Of a stretch of DNA of 59,656 nucleotides, positions 18,503 to 26,825 are shown piece by piece. The stretch is from the NCBI GenBank assembly GCA_903857265.1, contig CAIODZ010000029.1:1-59656 (forward strand), given 5' to 3'. The notes beneath the pieces are model-generated. The model saw only the letters and a list, made by a program, of their open reading frames with translations, was not told the origin of the DNA and ran no database searches. This stretch comes from an uncultured Phycisphaerales bacterium. Lineage in GTDB: Bacteria > Planctomycetota > Phycisphaerae > Sedimentisphaerales > Anaerobacaceae. Both the position numbers and the translations under genes were made by a program. Each line of letters opens with the position of its first letter. Within the stretch, counting starts at the first letter, position 1.

Positions 18503-19852
18503 ATGGGTGAAGGTCTTTTCAGAGATAAAAAGATTTTGGTGATGGGCCTCGGGAGGTTCGGGGGCGGGGTGGATGTTGTGAAATTTGCCTGCGAGGCGGG
18601 GGCTAAGGTGGTTGTTACCGATTTGGCAAAACAGGATGCGCTCGCGGAATCAATCTCTCAATTAAAAGGTCTCGACGTTGAATATCATCTTGGCTCACAC
18701 GAGCCGGCTGATTTTGAACAGGCGGATATGGTGGTGGCTAATCCCGCTGTGCCTCTGGATAACAAGTTTTTGCAGATTGCCCGCAAGGCAGGAAGGAAAG
18801 TTACATCGCAAATCGAATTATTCTTCGAGCTTTGCCCGGCGAAAATCATCGGCATAACCGGCGCCAATGGCAAAAGTACCACGACATCACTGACGGCACA
18901 TCTTCTCCGGAGTCGATTCGGCAAGAAGGTCTGGTTGGGCGGCAATATAGGCAATGAGCCGATGCTGACGATTGTAGGCAAAATAAAACCCGACGACGTG
19001 GTTGTTTTGGAGTTGTCGAGCTTTCAGATTGAGCAGTTGGCCCAGAGCGATAAGGCGCCGCAGGTCGCGTTGCTGACGAATCTTACGCCGAATCATTTGG
19101 ACCGCTATAAGACGTTTGAGAATTACTGCAATGCCAAGGAGCTTATTTTTAAGCATCAGAAGCCGGATAAGAATCAGCCCGCGGTTTCGATTTTCAATAG
19201 CGACGATGAGGTAGGCAGCAAGTGGTTTGCGAAATACAAAAAAGATGCGGGGCGGATTTGCGTAAAATTTTCCCCTGATGATGTGCCCGCGAAAATTGGC
19301 AGCGTGTATGGGTTGCCGGGCAGGGCATATCTTGCTAATTTAGCCGGCGCGATTGCCGTGGCAAAGCGTTTCAATGTAACTGATGAGCAGATAATCGGGT
19401 GCCTGCCCGCATTTGAGGCGTTGCCTCACAGGTTACAGCTTGTGGGCGAGGCGAGAGGGGTTCGCTGGTATAACGATTCCAAGGCGACCACGCCGGATAG
19501 TTCGATTGTCGCCCTTGAGGCGTTCGATAGCCCCATTATCATAGCGGGCGGGCATGATAAGCATATTCCGTTCGATGAGTTCGGCGCGAAAATCGCACAA
19601 AAGGCCAAGGCAGCAATTCTCATAGGCCAGACCGCTGGGGCGATAGGAAAAATCATTCAGAATCATCCGCAAAACAAGGCACAGGTCAAGTATGCTAAGA
19701 CGCTTGCAGAGGCGGTTCAAATAGCCAATACCCTTGCGGCCAAGGGGGATGCGGTTTTACTTAGTCCTGCCTGTGCCAGCTATGATATGTTCGAGAATTA
19801 CGAGCAGCGGGGGGAGCAGTTTATCGACCTGGCAAATAAGGTTATTCGCTGA
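18503..19852 (+). CDS. murD: UDP-N-acetylmuramoylalanine--D-glutamate ligase
   Basis: Cytoplasmic Mur ligase adding D-Glu during peptidoglycan precursor synthesis. N-terminal Rossmann domain (VMGLGRFGGGVD), central ATPase domain with ITGANGKSTTT and LTNLTPNHLDRY, and C-terminal domain with HRLQLVGE, YNDSKATTPDS and LSPACASYDMFENYEQRG. About 449 aa is usual. ATG at 18503 is preferred over an in-frame TTG at 18488, which has no ribosome site. Its presence fits a peptidoglycan-bearing planctomycete. Confidence 0.95.
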   Translation: MGEGLFRDKKILVMGLGRFGGGVDVVKFACEAGAKVVVTDLAKQDALAESISQLKGLDVEYHLGSHEPADFEQADMVVANPAVPLDNKFLQIARKAGRKVTSQIELFFELCPAKIIGITGANGKSTTTSLTAHLLRSRFGKKVWLGGNIGNEPMLTIVGKIKPDDVVVLELSSFQIEQLAQSDKAPQVALLTNLTPNHLDRYKTFENYCNAKELIFKHQKPDKNQPAVSIFNSDDEVGSKWFAKYKKDAGRICVKFSPDDVPAKIGSVYGLPGRAYLANLAGAIAVAKRFNVTDEQIIGCLPAFEALPHRLQLVGEARGVRWYNDSKATTPDSSIVALEAFDSPIIIAGGHDKHIPFDEFGAKIAQKAKAAILIGQTAGAIGKIIQNHPQNKAQVKYAKTLAEAVQIANTLAAKGDAVLLSPACASYDMFENYEQRGEQFIDLANKVIR

Positions 19853-19886
19853 TTATCGGAACATCTGACGTTACCCCATTTTTTTG

Positions 19887-19960
19887 TTGATTATTTATAG
19901 TTGATTATTTGGGGCGGAACTGGACTTTAGATAATCAATCATCAATCACAATTATCAATC
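19887..19960. repeat. AT-rich heptamer repeats and inverted pair between murD and the PilZ gene
   Basis: TTGATTA occurs twice 14 bases apart (19887, 19901), then ATCAATC occurs at 19934, 19941 and 19954. The two groups are inverted relative to each other (TTGATTATTT at 19901 against AGATAATCAA at 19929-19938), so a hairpin with an 18-base loop is possible. The remainder of the 19853-20032 gap shows no clear promoter or riboswitch. Confidence 0.5.
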
Positions 19961-20032
19961 TCTTAAGCCGTCCTCTAAAAAAGACGATTCGCAGGGAGCA
20001 AACACATTAATGTCTTTTTTGAGGGCCGGCAA

Positions 20033-20419
20033 ATGCAAGACACATCCGAGCGGAGAAGAGAGCAGAGATTAAGATACCACTGGCCTGTATGGTTTGCAGA
20101 GAATTTTGCCGGTTTACTTTCACAAGGACAAATGGTTGATGTTTCCAGCGGAGGGGCGGCCTTCACCTGCTATGCGGACAAGGGTTGCCCTTATCCGGGC
20201 CAGAACATAACAACCCGTTTCAGCGTGCCGTATTATCACGAGGATGACCGTTTCGATATCAGTGATTTTGTTCGCGCGGGCCAGGTTTGCCGGATTGACC
20301 AAATTGGCAATGGCCTAAGTCGCGTAGCGATGAAATTTCATGACCCGCTTCCGTTCAGGCCGGGTGAATTAGCTAATTCCCAGTCGAACGAAGATGTCCT
20401 TGAACCCGCAATGGTTTAA
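20033..20419 (+). CDS. PilZ-domain protein (predicted cyclic-di-GMP receptor)
   Basis: 128 aa, a single PilZ barrel. The two ligand motifs are in place: the Arg-rich N-terminal switch RRREQRLRYHWPV (8-20) and DVSSGGAAF, the D-x-S-x-x-G form, near 40. The second half (SDFVRAGQVCRID and RVAMKFHDPLPF) matches the end of the barrel. No output domain is attached, so it must act by binding a partner. GAGGG lies about seven bases before the ATG. It stands alone between murD and a tRNA, so the process it controls cannot be read from context. Confidence 0.85.
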   Translation: MQDTSERRREQRLRYHWPVWFAENFAGLLSQGQMVDVSSGGAAFTCYADKGCPYPGQNITTRFSVPYYHEDDRFDISDFVRAGQVCRIDQIGNGLSRVAMKFHDPLPFRPGELANSQSNEDVLEPAMV

Positions 20420-20425
20420 CAGTCC

Positions 20426-20453
20426 TCCGTTCTCCGTCATCTGTCTTCTGCAA
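20426..20453. repeat. Degenerate heptamer repeat (TCCGTCA type, four units)
   Basis: Four successive seven-base units TCCGTTC, TCCGTCA, TCTGTCT, TCTGCAA sit between the PilZ stop and the tRNA-Lys 3' end. Confidence 0.4.
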
Positions 20454-20456
20454 GAA

Positions 20457-20529
20457 TGGGAGTGCTGGGATTCGAACCCAGGACCTACGCATTAAAAGTG
20501 CGGTGCTCTACCTACTGAGCTACGCTCCC
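20457..20529 (-). tRNA. tRNA-Lys (anticodon TTT)
   Basis: On the minus strand a complete 73-nt cloverleaf: acceptor GGGAGCG/CACTCCC with one mismatch-tolerant pair, D arm GCTCAGTAGGTAGAGC, anticodon stem CCGCA/TGCG with loop CTTTTAA, and T arm GGTTCGAATCC. Anticodon TTT gives lysine. No CCA is encoded after the discriminator A. Confidence 0.95.
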
Positions 20530-20549
20530 GGTAATTTAACCAGGCGAGC

Positions 20550-20579
20550 AGAATAACAGTTTTGATACCACCTTGTCAA
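20550..20579 (-). promoter_or_regulatory. Promoter for tRNA-Lys
   Basis: On the minus strand a consensus TTGACA (20574-20579), an 18-base spacer and TATTCT (20550-20555), placing the start about 15 bases before the tRNA. Confidence 0.55.
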
Positions 20580-20651
20580 TGGTCGTTATTGACATCATCG
20601 CTTTTGAGCGATACCATCATCCCCTCTTATTTAATTCTGGAGCTTAAGATT

Positions 20652-21731
20652 ATGACTAATGTTACGCTGATAACGGGTGATGGAATTGGACCTGAGATAG
20701 CTCAGGCAGCACAAAGATGCATTAACGCTACTGGCGCGAAAATAAACTGGGAAATCCGCGAGGCGGGAATTGATGTAATGGCGAAAGCGGGGACGCCTTT
20801 GCCTGATTCTACAGTGGAATCGATAAAAAAGAACGCCCTTGCCCTGAAGGCGCCGATAACGACGCCCGTTGGCGCTGGGTTTCGCAGCATAAACGTTCAT
20901 TTAAGGCAGATATTTGACCTGTACGCCTGTGTCAGACCCTGTAAAAGTTACAAGGGTGTTCGCAGCAGATACTCGAATATCGACCTTGTTTTAGTCCGCG
21001 AGAACACTGAAGACCTTTACGCGGGCATCGAATTCGAGAAGGGCAAAGACGATACGGCTGAGCTTATCAACTGGCTCAATAAGCACAGCAAAAAACAAAT
21101 CAGGTCAGATTCCGGGATAAGCATTAAACCCATTTCGGTCGCGGGCACGGAGCGGATAGTGCAGTATGCCTTTGATTACGCCCGCAAGATGGGGCGGATG
21201 AAGGTAACGAGCGTCCACAAGGCCAATATTATGAAGTTCACCGACGGGCTTTGGCTGGAGGTAAGCAGGCAGGTGGCGGCGAAGAACAGCGATATCGAGT
21301 TCGAGGACCGCATCGTTGACAATATGTGTATGCAGTTGGTGCAAAAGCCGGAGTTGTATGATGTCCTGGTATTACCCAATTTATACGGGGATATTCTCAG
21401 TGATTTGTGTGCGGGATTAGTAGGGGGACTGGGTGTTGCGCCCGGGGCGAATATAGGTGAGAAGGTCGCGATATTCGAGGCGACTCACGGCAGCGCACCG
21501 AAATACAAGGGGCTTAATAAGGTCAATCCTGTGGCATTGATACTCAGCGGTGTGTTGCTTTTGCGACACATCGGCAATACAGCGGAAGCGAACAAGCTTG
21601 AGAACGCGGTCGCGGCGGTTATAGCCGAGGGTAAAGATGTTACTTACGATATGAAGGCAGACCGCAACGACCCGACTGCGGTCGGCACACAGGAAATGGC
21701 CAACGCGATAATAAAGAAAATCACAGGTTGA
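20652..21731 (+). CDS. NAD-type isocitrate/isopropylmalate dehydrogenase family (probable isocitrate dehydrogenase)
   Basis: About 359 aa from ATG 20652 (a frame reaching back to 20562 has no credible N-terminus before [11 protein letters not shown]). Beta-decarboxylating dehydrogenase: substrate motif [20 protein letters not shown], metal-binding [19 protein letters not shown], and cofactor motif [19 protein letters not shown]. The Ser-x-Asn-x-x-Leu-Arg form and the [12 protein letters not shown] segment resemble NAD-dependent IDH3-type enzymes more than LeuB, so oxidation of isocitrate in the TCA cycle is the best call; homoisocitrate or tartrate activity cannot be ruled out. It lies upstream of lepB with a 113-base gap. 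Confidence 0.82.
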   Translation: MTNVTLITGDGIGPEIAQAAQRCINATGAKINWEIREAGIDVMAKAGTPLPDSTVESIKKNALALKAPITTPVGAGFRSINVHLRQIFDLYACVRPCKSYKGVRSRYSNIDLVLVRENTEDLYAGIEFEKGKDDTAELINWLNKHSKKQIRSDSGISIKPISVAGTERIVQYAFDYARKMGRMKVTSVHKANIMKFTDGLWLEVSRQVAAKNSDIEFEDRIVDNMCMQLVQKPELYDVLVLPNLYGDILSDLCAGLVGGLGVAPGANIGEKVAIFEATHGSAPKYKGLNKVNPVALILSGVLLLRHIGNTAEANKLENAVAAVIAEGKDVTYDMKADRNDPTAVGTQEMANAIIKKITG

Positions 21732-21844
21732 GTATCGCATACCTTCCCAAAAGCCATTCGGCTGTACAATCGGGCGAACATATCCCAAGTCCGAACGTAT
21801 AAAACCGGAATTTTTAGCCGATAATCGGCCTTGGGAGACAATAA

Positions 21845-22546
21845 ATGAAGAGACACAAAGCCGTGCAATTTATCCACAGAATCTGGAAGGAATGGTGGAA
21901 GACCGCCGCTATTATCGTTTTCGTGATAATACCCTTAAAATCGAGCATAGCCGACTGGAACTGGGTGCCGAGCGGTTCGATGAACCCTACGATACTTGAA
22001 GGCGATTTGATATACGTGGATAAGCTCGCATACGATTTAAGATTTCCTCTTACGTTCAATCGGATTGCGGAATGGTCCAGGCCGCAAAGGGGGGATATCG
22101 TGGTTTGCTTCTCTCCTGATGACCGGACGCGATTAGTCAAGAGAGTCATTGGGCTGCCGGGGGACACTATTGAATCGAGGTCAAACGTGCTTTTCATTAA
22201 CGGCCACCCTCTCAATTATACCCCCAACGACGCCAGGTGCGCTGAAGGGCTTGCGTCTGGATTGAAAAAACGTGCCGTGTTTGCAACAGAAAACCTCGAC
22301 GGATATGAACACCCGGTTATGAGCATTCCGTCGTTACGGGCGATGCGTAATTTCGGGCCTGTTACGGTGCCGCAGGGCGAATACTTTGTGATGGGCGACA
22401 ACCGGGACAACAGCAGGGATTCGCGATATTTCGGTTTTATGGAAGGAAAGGCAATAGTTGGGAAAGCAAAGGCAGTGATTGTTTCATTTGATAAGACCGA
22501 CAAATATCAACCCCGGCTGGAAAGGTTCTTTGCCCCCTTGAAATAG
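21845..22546 (+). CDS. lepB: Signal peptidase I
   Basis: Membrane peptidase that removes Sec/Tat signal peptides. One N-terminal helix (about 20-36), then box B with nucleophile Ser45 (VPSGSMNPT), box C (GDIVV), box D with general base Lys99 (RLVKRVIGLPGD) and box E (GDNRDNSRDSRYFG). 233 aa, smaller than the E. coli enzyme and with one anchor rather than two. ATG at 21845 follows GGGAG. It heads a run of envelope genes; a hairpin follows before lpxK. Confidence 0.95.
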   Translation: MKRHKAVQFIHRIWKEWWKTAAIIVFVIIPLKSSIADWNWVPSGSMNPTILEGDLIYVDKLAYDLRFPLTFNRIAEWSRPQRGDIVVCFSPDDRTRLVKRVIGLPGDTIESRSNVLFINGHPLNYTPNDARCAEGLASGLKKRAVFATENLDGYEHPVMSIPSLRAMRNFGPVTVPQGEYFVMGDNRDNSRDSRYFGFMEGKAIVGKAKAVIVSFDKTDKYQPRLERFFAPLK

Positions 22547-22566
22547 TTGGTCCTGAATGGTATAAG

Positions 22567-22588
22567 AAGTCCCTTTAAGGGGCTTTTT
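22567..22588 (+). terminator. Hairpin with T tract between lepB and lpxK
   Basis: AAGTCCCT pairs with AGGGGCTT (one G-T pair) around a three-base loop, followed by TTT: a short terminator after lepB. The AGGGG in its right arm is also the only visible ribosome site for the lpxK TTG at 22591, so the stem could limit lpxK translation as well. Confidence 0.45.
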
Positions 22589-22590
22589 AA

Positions 22591-23703
22591 TTGAAGCAGA
22601 GGGATTGGTACAACATAGTTTCGAGCGATAAGGCCGGCTTTACAGCGGCACTGCTGCGGTTGCTTGCGGGGATTGCCGCTTGTATTTACTCAGCAATCGT
22701 TCACATCCGCAATCTGCTTTTCGTAAAGGGATTGTTCAGGTCGTATGCGATTACCCGTGCGGGCCTTGTAACATCCGACAGAACACAGGCGACGGTCCCG
22801 GTAATAAGCGTAGGCAATATAACCGTCGGGGGGACGGGCAAGACGCCTTTGGTAATCTGGTTGTGCAATCTGTTCCGTGAGCAGAATGTCAATTGCGCGA
22901 TACTGACCCGCGGATATAAGGCGGCGAAAGGCGAGAGTGATGAGCCGGGGATGTTGGCTAAAAATTGTCCCGGTTCGGCTGTGGTGGTAAACCCTGACCG
23001 GCTGGCGGGGGCGATTGAGGCGGTGAAGAAACGCCGGGCACAGGTTCTGATTATGGACGATGGTTTTCAACATCGTCGGCTGCACAGAGATATTGACATT
23101 GTAACCATCGACGCGATGCAGCCATTTGGCTATGGCAGAATGCTGCCTGCGGGCTTGCTTCGTGAACCGGTTTCGGCGTTGAAAAGAGCACAGGCGGTAA
23201 TACTTACCAGGTGCGACCTGGTTTCGAAAAATAATCTGACGGAACTGACGGCGGCTATCAACAGGATAAATCCCGATGTGGTAATAGCACAGACGATTCA
23301 CAGCCCGGTTTTTGCGGTTTCCGGTGAGAAGCAAATCCCGCTCGAAGAATTGAAAGGCAAAAAAATATATGTTTTTTGCGGGATAGCGAACCCGGAGGCA
23401 TTTTTGGCGACTGTGGAGTTGGTTGGGGCGAATATCGTCGGGTCCAAGATTTACGACGACCACTATAATTATACGGTCAATGATATAAACGATATTTATC
23501 ACGATGCGACGAAGTCAGACGTCCTGATGATACTTACGACGGAGAAAGATTATAACAAAATATCGCAGCCGGCATCGGGCGAGGGAGAGTTGGTTTTGGC
23601 ATATTTGGCGGTCAGGTTGCAATTTGTGGATGGGGCCGACCGCATAAGAGAGTTGATTGAACGGTCGCTGGCGGGTAAAATACCACGAAAAAGAACTGTT
23701 TAA
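22591..23703 (+). CDS. lpxK: Tetraacyldisaccharide 4'-kinase
   Basis: Inner-membrane kinase that phosphorylates the lipid A disaccharide at 4'. An N-terminal hydrophobic helix (about 22-45) precedes the P-loop GNITVGGTGKT (75-85); the family motifs TRGYK, DEPGMLA, DRLAGA, DDGFQHRRLHRDIDIV and LPAGLLREP are all present. 370 aa is slightly long because of the C-terminal part. TTG start. Together with waaA at 53.7 kb it shows that lipid A is made in this organism. Confidence 0.93.
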   Translation: MKQRDWYNIVSSDKAGFTAALLRLLAGIAACIYSAIVHIRNLLFVKGLFRSYAITRAGLVTSDRTQATVPVISVGNITVGGTGKTPLVIWLCNLFREQNVNCAILTRGYKAAKGESDEPGMLAKNCPGSAVVVNPDRLAGAIEAVKKRRAQVLIMDDGFQHRRLHRDIDIVTIDAMQPFGYGRMLPAGLLREPVSALKRAQAVILTRCDLVSKNNLTELTAAINRINPDVVIAQTIHSPVFAVSGEKQIPLEELKGKKIYVFCGIANPEAFLATVELVGANIVGSKIYDDHYNYTVNDINDIYHDATKSDVLMILTTEKDYNKISQPASGEGELVLAYLAVRLQFVDGADRIRELIERSLAGKIPRKRTV

Positions 23704-23718
23704 TCATAGAAAGCCGCT

Positions 23719-25215
23719 ATGTATGAAAATCTTCTAAATGCCGTAACAAAACTTGGCACGCCGAAAGTGCTGCTTGTTGGCGATTTTATGCTCGACGTAT
23801 ATGTGTATGGCGATGCCGAGCGGATTAGCCCCGAAGCGCCTGTGCCCGTGCTGAAGGTAACTAGGACCGATTACAGTTGCGGGGGGGCGGGGCTGGTGGC
23901 GGCGAATTTGTGCGCACTGGGGGCGGTTCCCTTATGCGTAGGCATTATAGGTGATGACGCAAACGGGAAAAAGCTCAAAGACCTGCTTGCGAAGATGGGT
24001 GCAGACGTATCGGGCCTGATGACAGTTACCGACCGACCGACGACGACCAAACAACGGCTGATAGGTCTGGCACAGCATCGACACCAGCAGCAGTTGTTCA
24101 GGATGGATAACGAATCGACTGAGCCGTTGACCGAGGGGCAATATGGCCGGCTGGCGAAGATTTTCGAGACCAGGATTAAACGGGCGGATAACATTTGCTT
24201 GCAGGATTATAACAAAGGTGTTCTCGCGGATTTGTTCTGCAAAAAGGTAATTAAGCTTGCTGCGAAGGCGCACAAAAGGGTTTTGGTTGACCCGTCGCCT
24301 ATTAGTGATTATTCGAAATACGCGGGGGCATCGCTTATAACTCCTAACCGGTATGAAACGCGTATGGGCGTCGGGTTTGAAATAAAGACCATCGATGACG
24401 CGGCCCGTGCGGCCAGGGAATTTGTGCGAAAGCTCAAACTTGAAGCGATTGTGATTACGCTGGATAAAGAAGGGGCGTATCTTAGGTCGCCCGGTTTCGA
24501 TGAGCAAATACCGACAAGGCCCCGTAATGTATATGACGTAACGGGGGCCGGGGATACGGTGCTGGCGACTTTGGCGTTGACGCTTGCGGCCGGCTGCGAT
24601 TTCAAAACGGCAGTTCAGTTGTCGAATATCGCGGGCGGAATCGAGGTGGAAAAATTCGGCAGCGCGACGGTCAGCAGGGACGAGATAATAACTGAAATCG
24701 TTTATCTTAACCGCAGCGGCGAAGGCAAGGTCAGGTCTGTTGATTCGCTTTTGGCAGAGCTGGCCTGGCGTCGCAAACGAAATCATAAAATAGTTTTTAC
24801 CAACGGCTGCTTCGACGTCATACACAGAGGACATATCGAATACCTTAAATTCTGCAAAGAGCGGGGTGACGTTGTGGTCGTCGGGTTAAACAGCGATAGT
24901 TCCGTGCGAGCAATTAAGGGGCCTGACAGGCCTATTCATAGCCAGGTTGACAGGGCGGCGGTCTTGGCGGCCCTTGAGTCGGTGGATTACATTGCGATAT
25001 TCGGTGAATCGACCCCGATTAACCTTATCAAAAAGGTCAGGCCCGATGTTTTGGTCAAGGGACAGGACTGGGAGAAAAAAGGCGTCGTTGGCGCGGAGTT
25101 TGTAGAATCATACGGCGGCAGGGTGGCGCTGGCGCCTCTTGTGAAGGGCAAAAGCTCGACGCTTATAATCGAAAAAATAAAATCGCAGGCAGCAAAAACA
25201 AAATCAGGGAAATAA
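23719..25215 (+). CDS. hldE: Bifunctional heptose 7-phosphate kinase / heptose 1-phosphate adenylyltransferase
   Basis: Two steps of ADP-heptose synthesis in one protein. The ribokinase-like half (1-330) shows DFMLDVYVYGDAERISPEAP, the sugar site CGGAGLVAANL and the ATP/anion-hole motif DVTGAGDTVLATLAL. The nucleotidyltransferase half (about 350-490) shows FTNGCFDVIHRGHIEYL and VLVKGQDW. Length of 498 aa is a little above the E. coli protein (477). It is 15 bases after lpxK and 11 before gmhA, inside the envelope operon. Confidence 0.96.
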   Translation: MYENLLNAVTKLGTPKVLLVGDFMLDVYVYGDAERISPEAPVPVLKVTRTDYSCGGAGLVAANLCALGAVPLCVGIIGDDANGKKLKDLLAKMGADVSGLMTVTDRPTTTKQRLIGLAQHRHQQQLFRMDNESTEPLTEGQYGRLAKIFETRIKRADNICLQDYNKGVLADLFCKKVIKLAAKAHKRVLVDPSPISDYSKYAGASLITPNRYETRMGVGFEIKTIDDAARAAREFVRKLKLEAIVITLDKEGAYLRSPGFDEQIPTRPRNVYDVTGAGDTVLATLALTLAAGCDFKTAVQLSNIAGGIEVEKFGSATVSRDEIITEIVYLNRSGEGKVRSVDSLLAELAWRRKRNHKIVFTNGCFDVIHRGHIEYLKFCKERGDVVVVGLNSDSSVRAIKGPDRPIHSQVDRAAVLAALESVDYIAIFGESTPINLIKKVRPDVLVKGQDWEKKGVVGAEFVESYGGRVALAPLVKGKSSTLIIEKIKSQAAKTKSGK

Positions 25216-25226
25216 AGGCCGGTCCA

Positions 25227-25805
25227 ATGAGCAAAAATTTGAAAAAGCAGGTGTTCGAAATAATCCGGACTCACAGGAAAATGGTTACCGAGTTTGAAGA
25301 GTCGGGGCTGGAGACGATTACCGATATTGCTGGCGTGATAACAAAGGCGACAAAGAAAGGCGCGACTGTTTATATCTGTGGCAACGGCGGTTCGGCTGCG
25401 GATGCTCAGCATATCGCGGCGGAATTAGTGAACAGGTTCGAGTCCAATCGCAGGGCGTTGCCTGCTATTGCACTGACTACCGACAGCTCGGTAATGACCT
25501 CGATTGCCAACGACTATTGTTACGAGAACATATTTGCCAGGCAGGCCGAGGCGCTTGTGAAAAAAGGCGATATATTCTGGGCGATATCGACGAGCGGTTC
25601 GTCGCCTAATGTCCTGGCGGCTATGAAGGTCGCCAGAAACAAGGGTGCCGTCGTTATCGCTTTTACCGGCAGAAAAAACAGCAGGATGGAACGGCTGGCG
25701 GATATATGTTTTTGCGCGGACAGTGAATCCGCGGCGAGAAGCCAGGAAATCCACCTGCTCGCGTATCACATAATCTGTAAACTTGTTGAGCAAAGTTTTG
25801 CATAG
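25227..25805 (+). CDS. gmhA: Phosphoheptose isomerase
   Basis: SIS-domain enzyme turning sedoheptulose 7-phosphate into D-glycero-D-manno-heptose 7-phosphate, the first step of ADP-heptose synthesis. Seen: CGNGGSAADAQHIAAELVNRF, the second phosphate loop ISTSGSSPNVL and the C-terminal ligand ARSQEIHLLAYHIIC with Glu and His for the metal site. 192 aa is typical. Eleven bases after hldE and 12 before gmhB, completing the pathway in one operon. Confidence 0.96.
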   Translation: MSKNLKKQVFEIIRTHRKMVTEFEESGLETITDIAGVITKATKKGATVYICGNGGSAADAQHIAAELVNRFESNRRALPAIALTTDSSVMTSIANDYCYENIFARQAEALVKKGDIFWAISTSGSSPNVLAAMKVARNKGAVVIAFTGRKNSRMERLADICFCADSESAARSQEIHLLAYHIICKLVEQSFA

Positions 25806-25817
25806 GCGAAAGGAATT

Positions 25818-26789
25818 ATGGCCAACAAAGCGATATTCCTGGACCGTGACAATACGATAATAGAGGATCCGGGGTACATAAATAATCCCGACCAGGTTAA
25901 GCTGCTCGAAGGCGCCCCGGAGGCGTTGAGCTCGCTTAAGGCACTTGGTTATAAGCTTGTTGTGGTATCGAACCAGTCCGGCGTGGCCAGAGGAATTGTA
26001 ACCGAGGAGACGCTTGGTCAGATTCACAAGCGACTGGAACAGCTTCTTGCGGAAAAGGGTGTGTCCTTGGACCGGATATACTATTGTCCTTATCATATAG
26101 AAGGGGTGATTCCGAAATACCGCAAAGACAGCGACTGGCGCAAGCCCAACCCGGGGATGCTTCTTGCGGCGAGCAGCGATATGGATATCGACCTGCGGGA
26201 ATCCTGGATGGTCGGCGACACCACCAATGATATAGAGGCGGGAGCGAGAGTCGGCTGCAGGACGATAATGCTTGCGGGCCGCACGCACGAACAGAAGCTC
26301 CAGCCGGGAGCGCCGGCTCCTGACTATAAAGCCGTAAATCTCAAAGAAGTCGTGAACATTATCAAGATGAAATCGCGGTCAGCGCAGAAACCTGCCAATG
26401 TGTTGCCTGTTGAGCAGCCGACACAGGCGATTGAGGAAAAGCAGCAAGAACCTGCACCTCAGCAGCAAGCCGCGCCGCAACAAGCCGAACCGGAGCAACC
26501 TATACCGTTACCGTCTCAACCGGCCGAACACCCGACGACGGAACGCCTGCTGAGCAATATCCTTGACCAGATTAAAATGATGCAGCGACATAATATGTTC
26601 GGGGAATTTTCCGCAACCCGGCTTATCGCCGGTATCACGCAGGGACTGGTATTTTTGTGTTTGCTTGCGAGTATATGGTTTTTGACGAGCCCAACGAAAC
26701 AGTTCAACCAGCTTCTTATTTCCATCGGGTTCGCTATACTTCTGCAGTTGATGGCACTGACGTTTTACGTTATGCGCGGGCCGAGATAG
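25818..26789 (+). CDS. gmhB: Heptose-1,7-bisphosphate 7-phosphatase with C-terminal membrane tail
   Basis: HAD phosphatase acting between the two HldE steps. Residues 1-185 are GmhB: FLDRDNT with Asp9 and Asp11, SNQSGVARG, KPNPGM and MVGDTTNDIEAG. Two things are odd. The zinc loop is degraded: of the E. coli ligands C92, H94, C107 and C109 only the first is kept (C90); the others align with Tyr92, Ser105 and Trp107, though His93 is close. Second, residues about 190-325 are extra: a Gln/Pro/Glu-rich linker and two membrane helices (about 268-289 and 297-318), which would tether the enzyme to the inner membrane. Confidence 0.88.
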   Translation: MANKAIFLDRDNTIIEDPGYINNPDQVKLLEGAPEALSSLKALGYKLVVVSNQSGVARGIVTEETLGQIHKRLEQLLAEKGVSLDRIYYCPYHIEGVIPKYRKDSDWRKPNPGMLLAASSDMDIDLRESWMVGDTTNDIEAGARVGCRTIMLAGRTHEQKLQPGAPAPDYKAVNLKEVVNIIKMKSRSAQKPANVLPVEQPTQAIEEKQQEPAPQQQAAPQQAEPEQPIPLPSQPAEHPTTERLLSNILDQIKMMQRHNMFGEFSATRLIAGITQGLVFLCLLASIWFLTSPTKQFNQLLISIGFAILLQLMALTFYVMRGPR

Positions 26790-26825
26790 TGGGACTGCGC
26801 AGGAATCACCTCCGTTTACTTAAAA

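Noticed and set aside
19853-20032. Cyclic-di-GMP riboswitch before the PilZ gene
   Set aside because: No GEMM core (tetraloop receptor and GNRA pair) can be drawn; the sequence is heptamer repeats.
22690-24834. Minus-strand frames of 270 and 300 codons
   Set aside because: Antisense to lpxK and hldE; Arg-rich shadow products.
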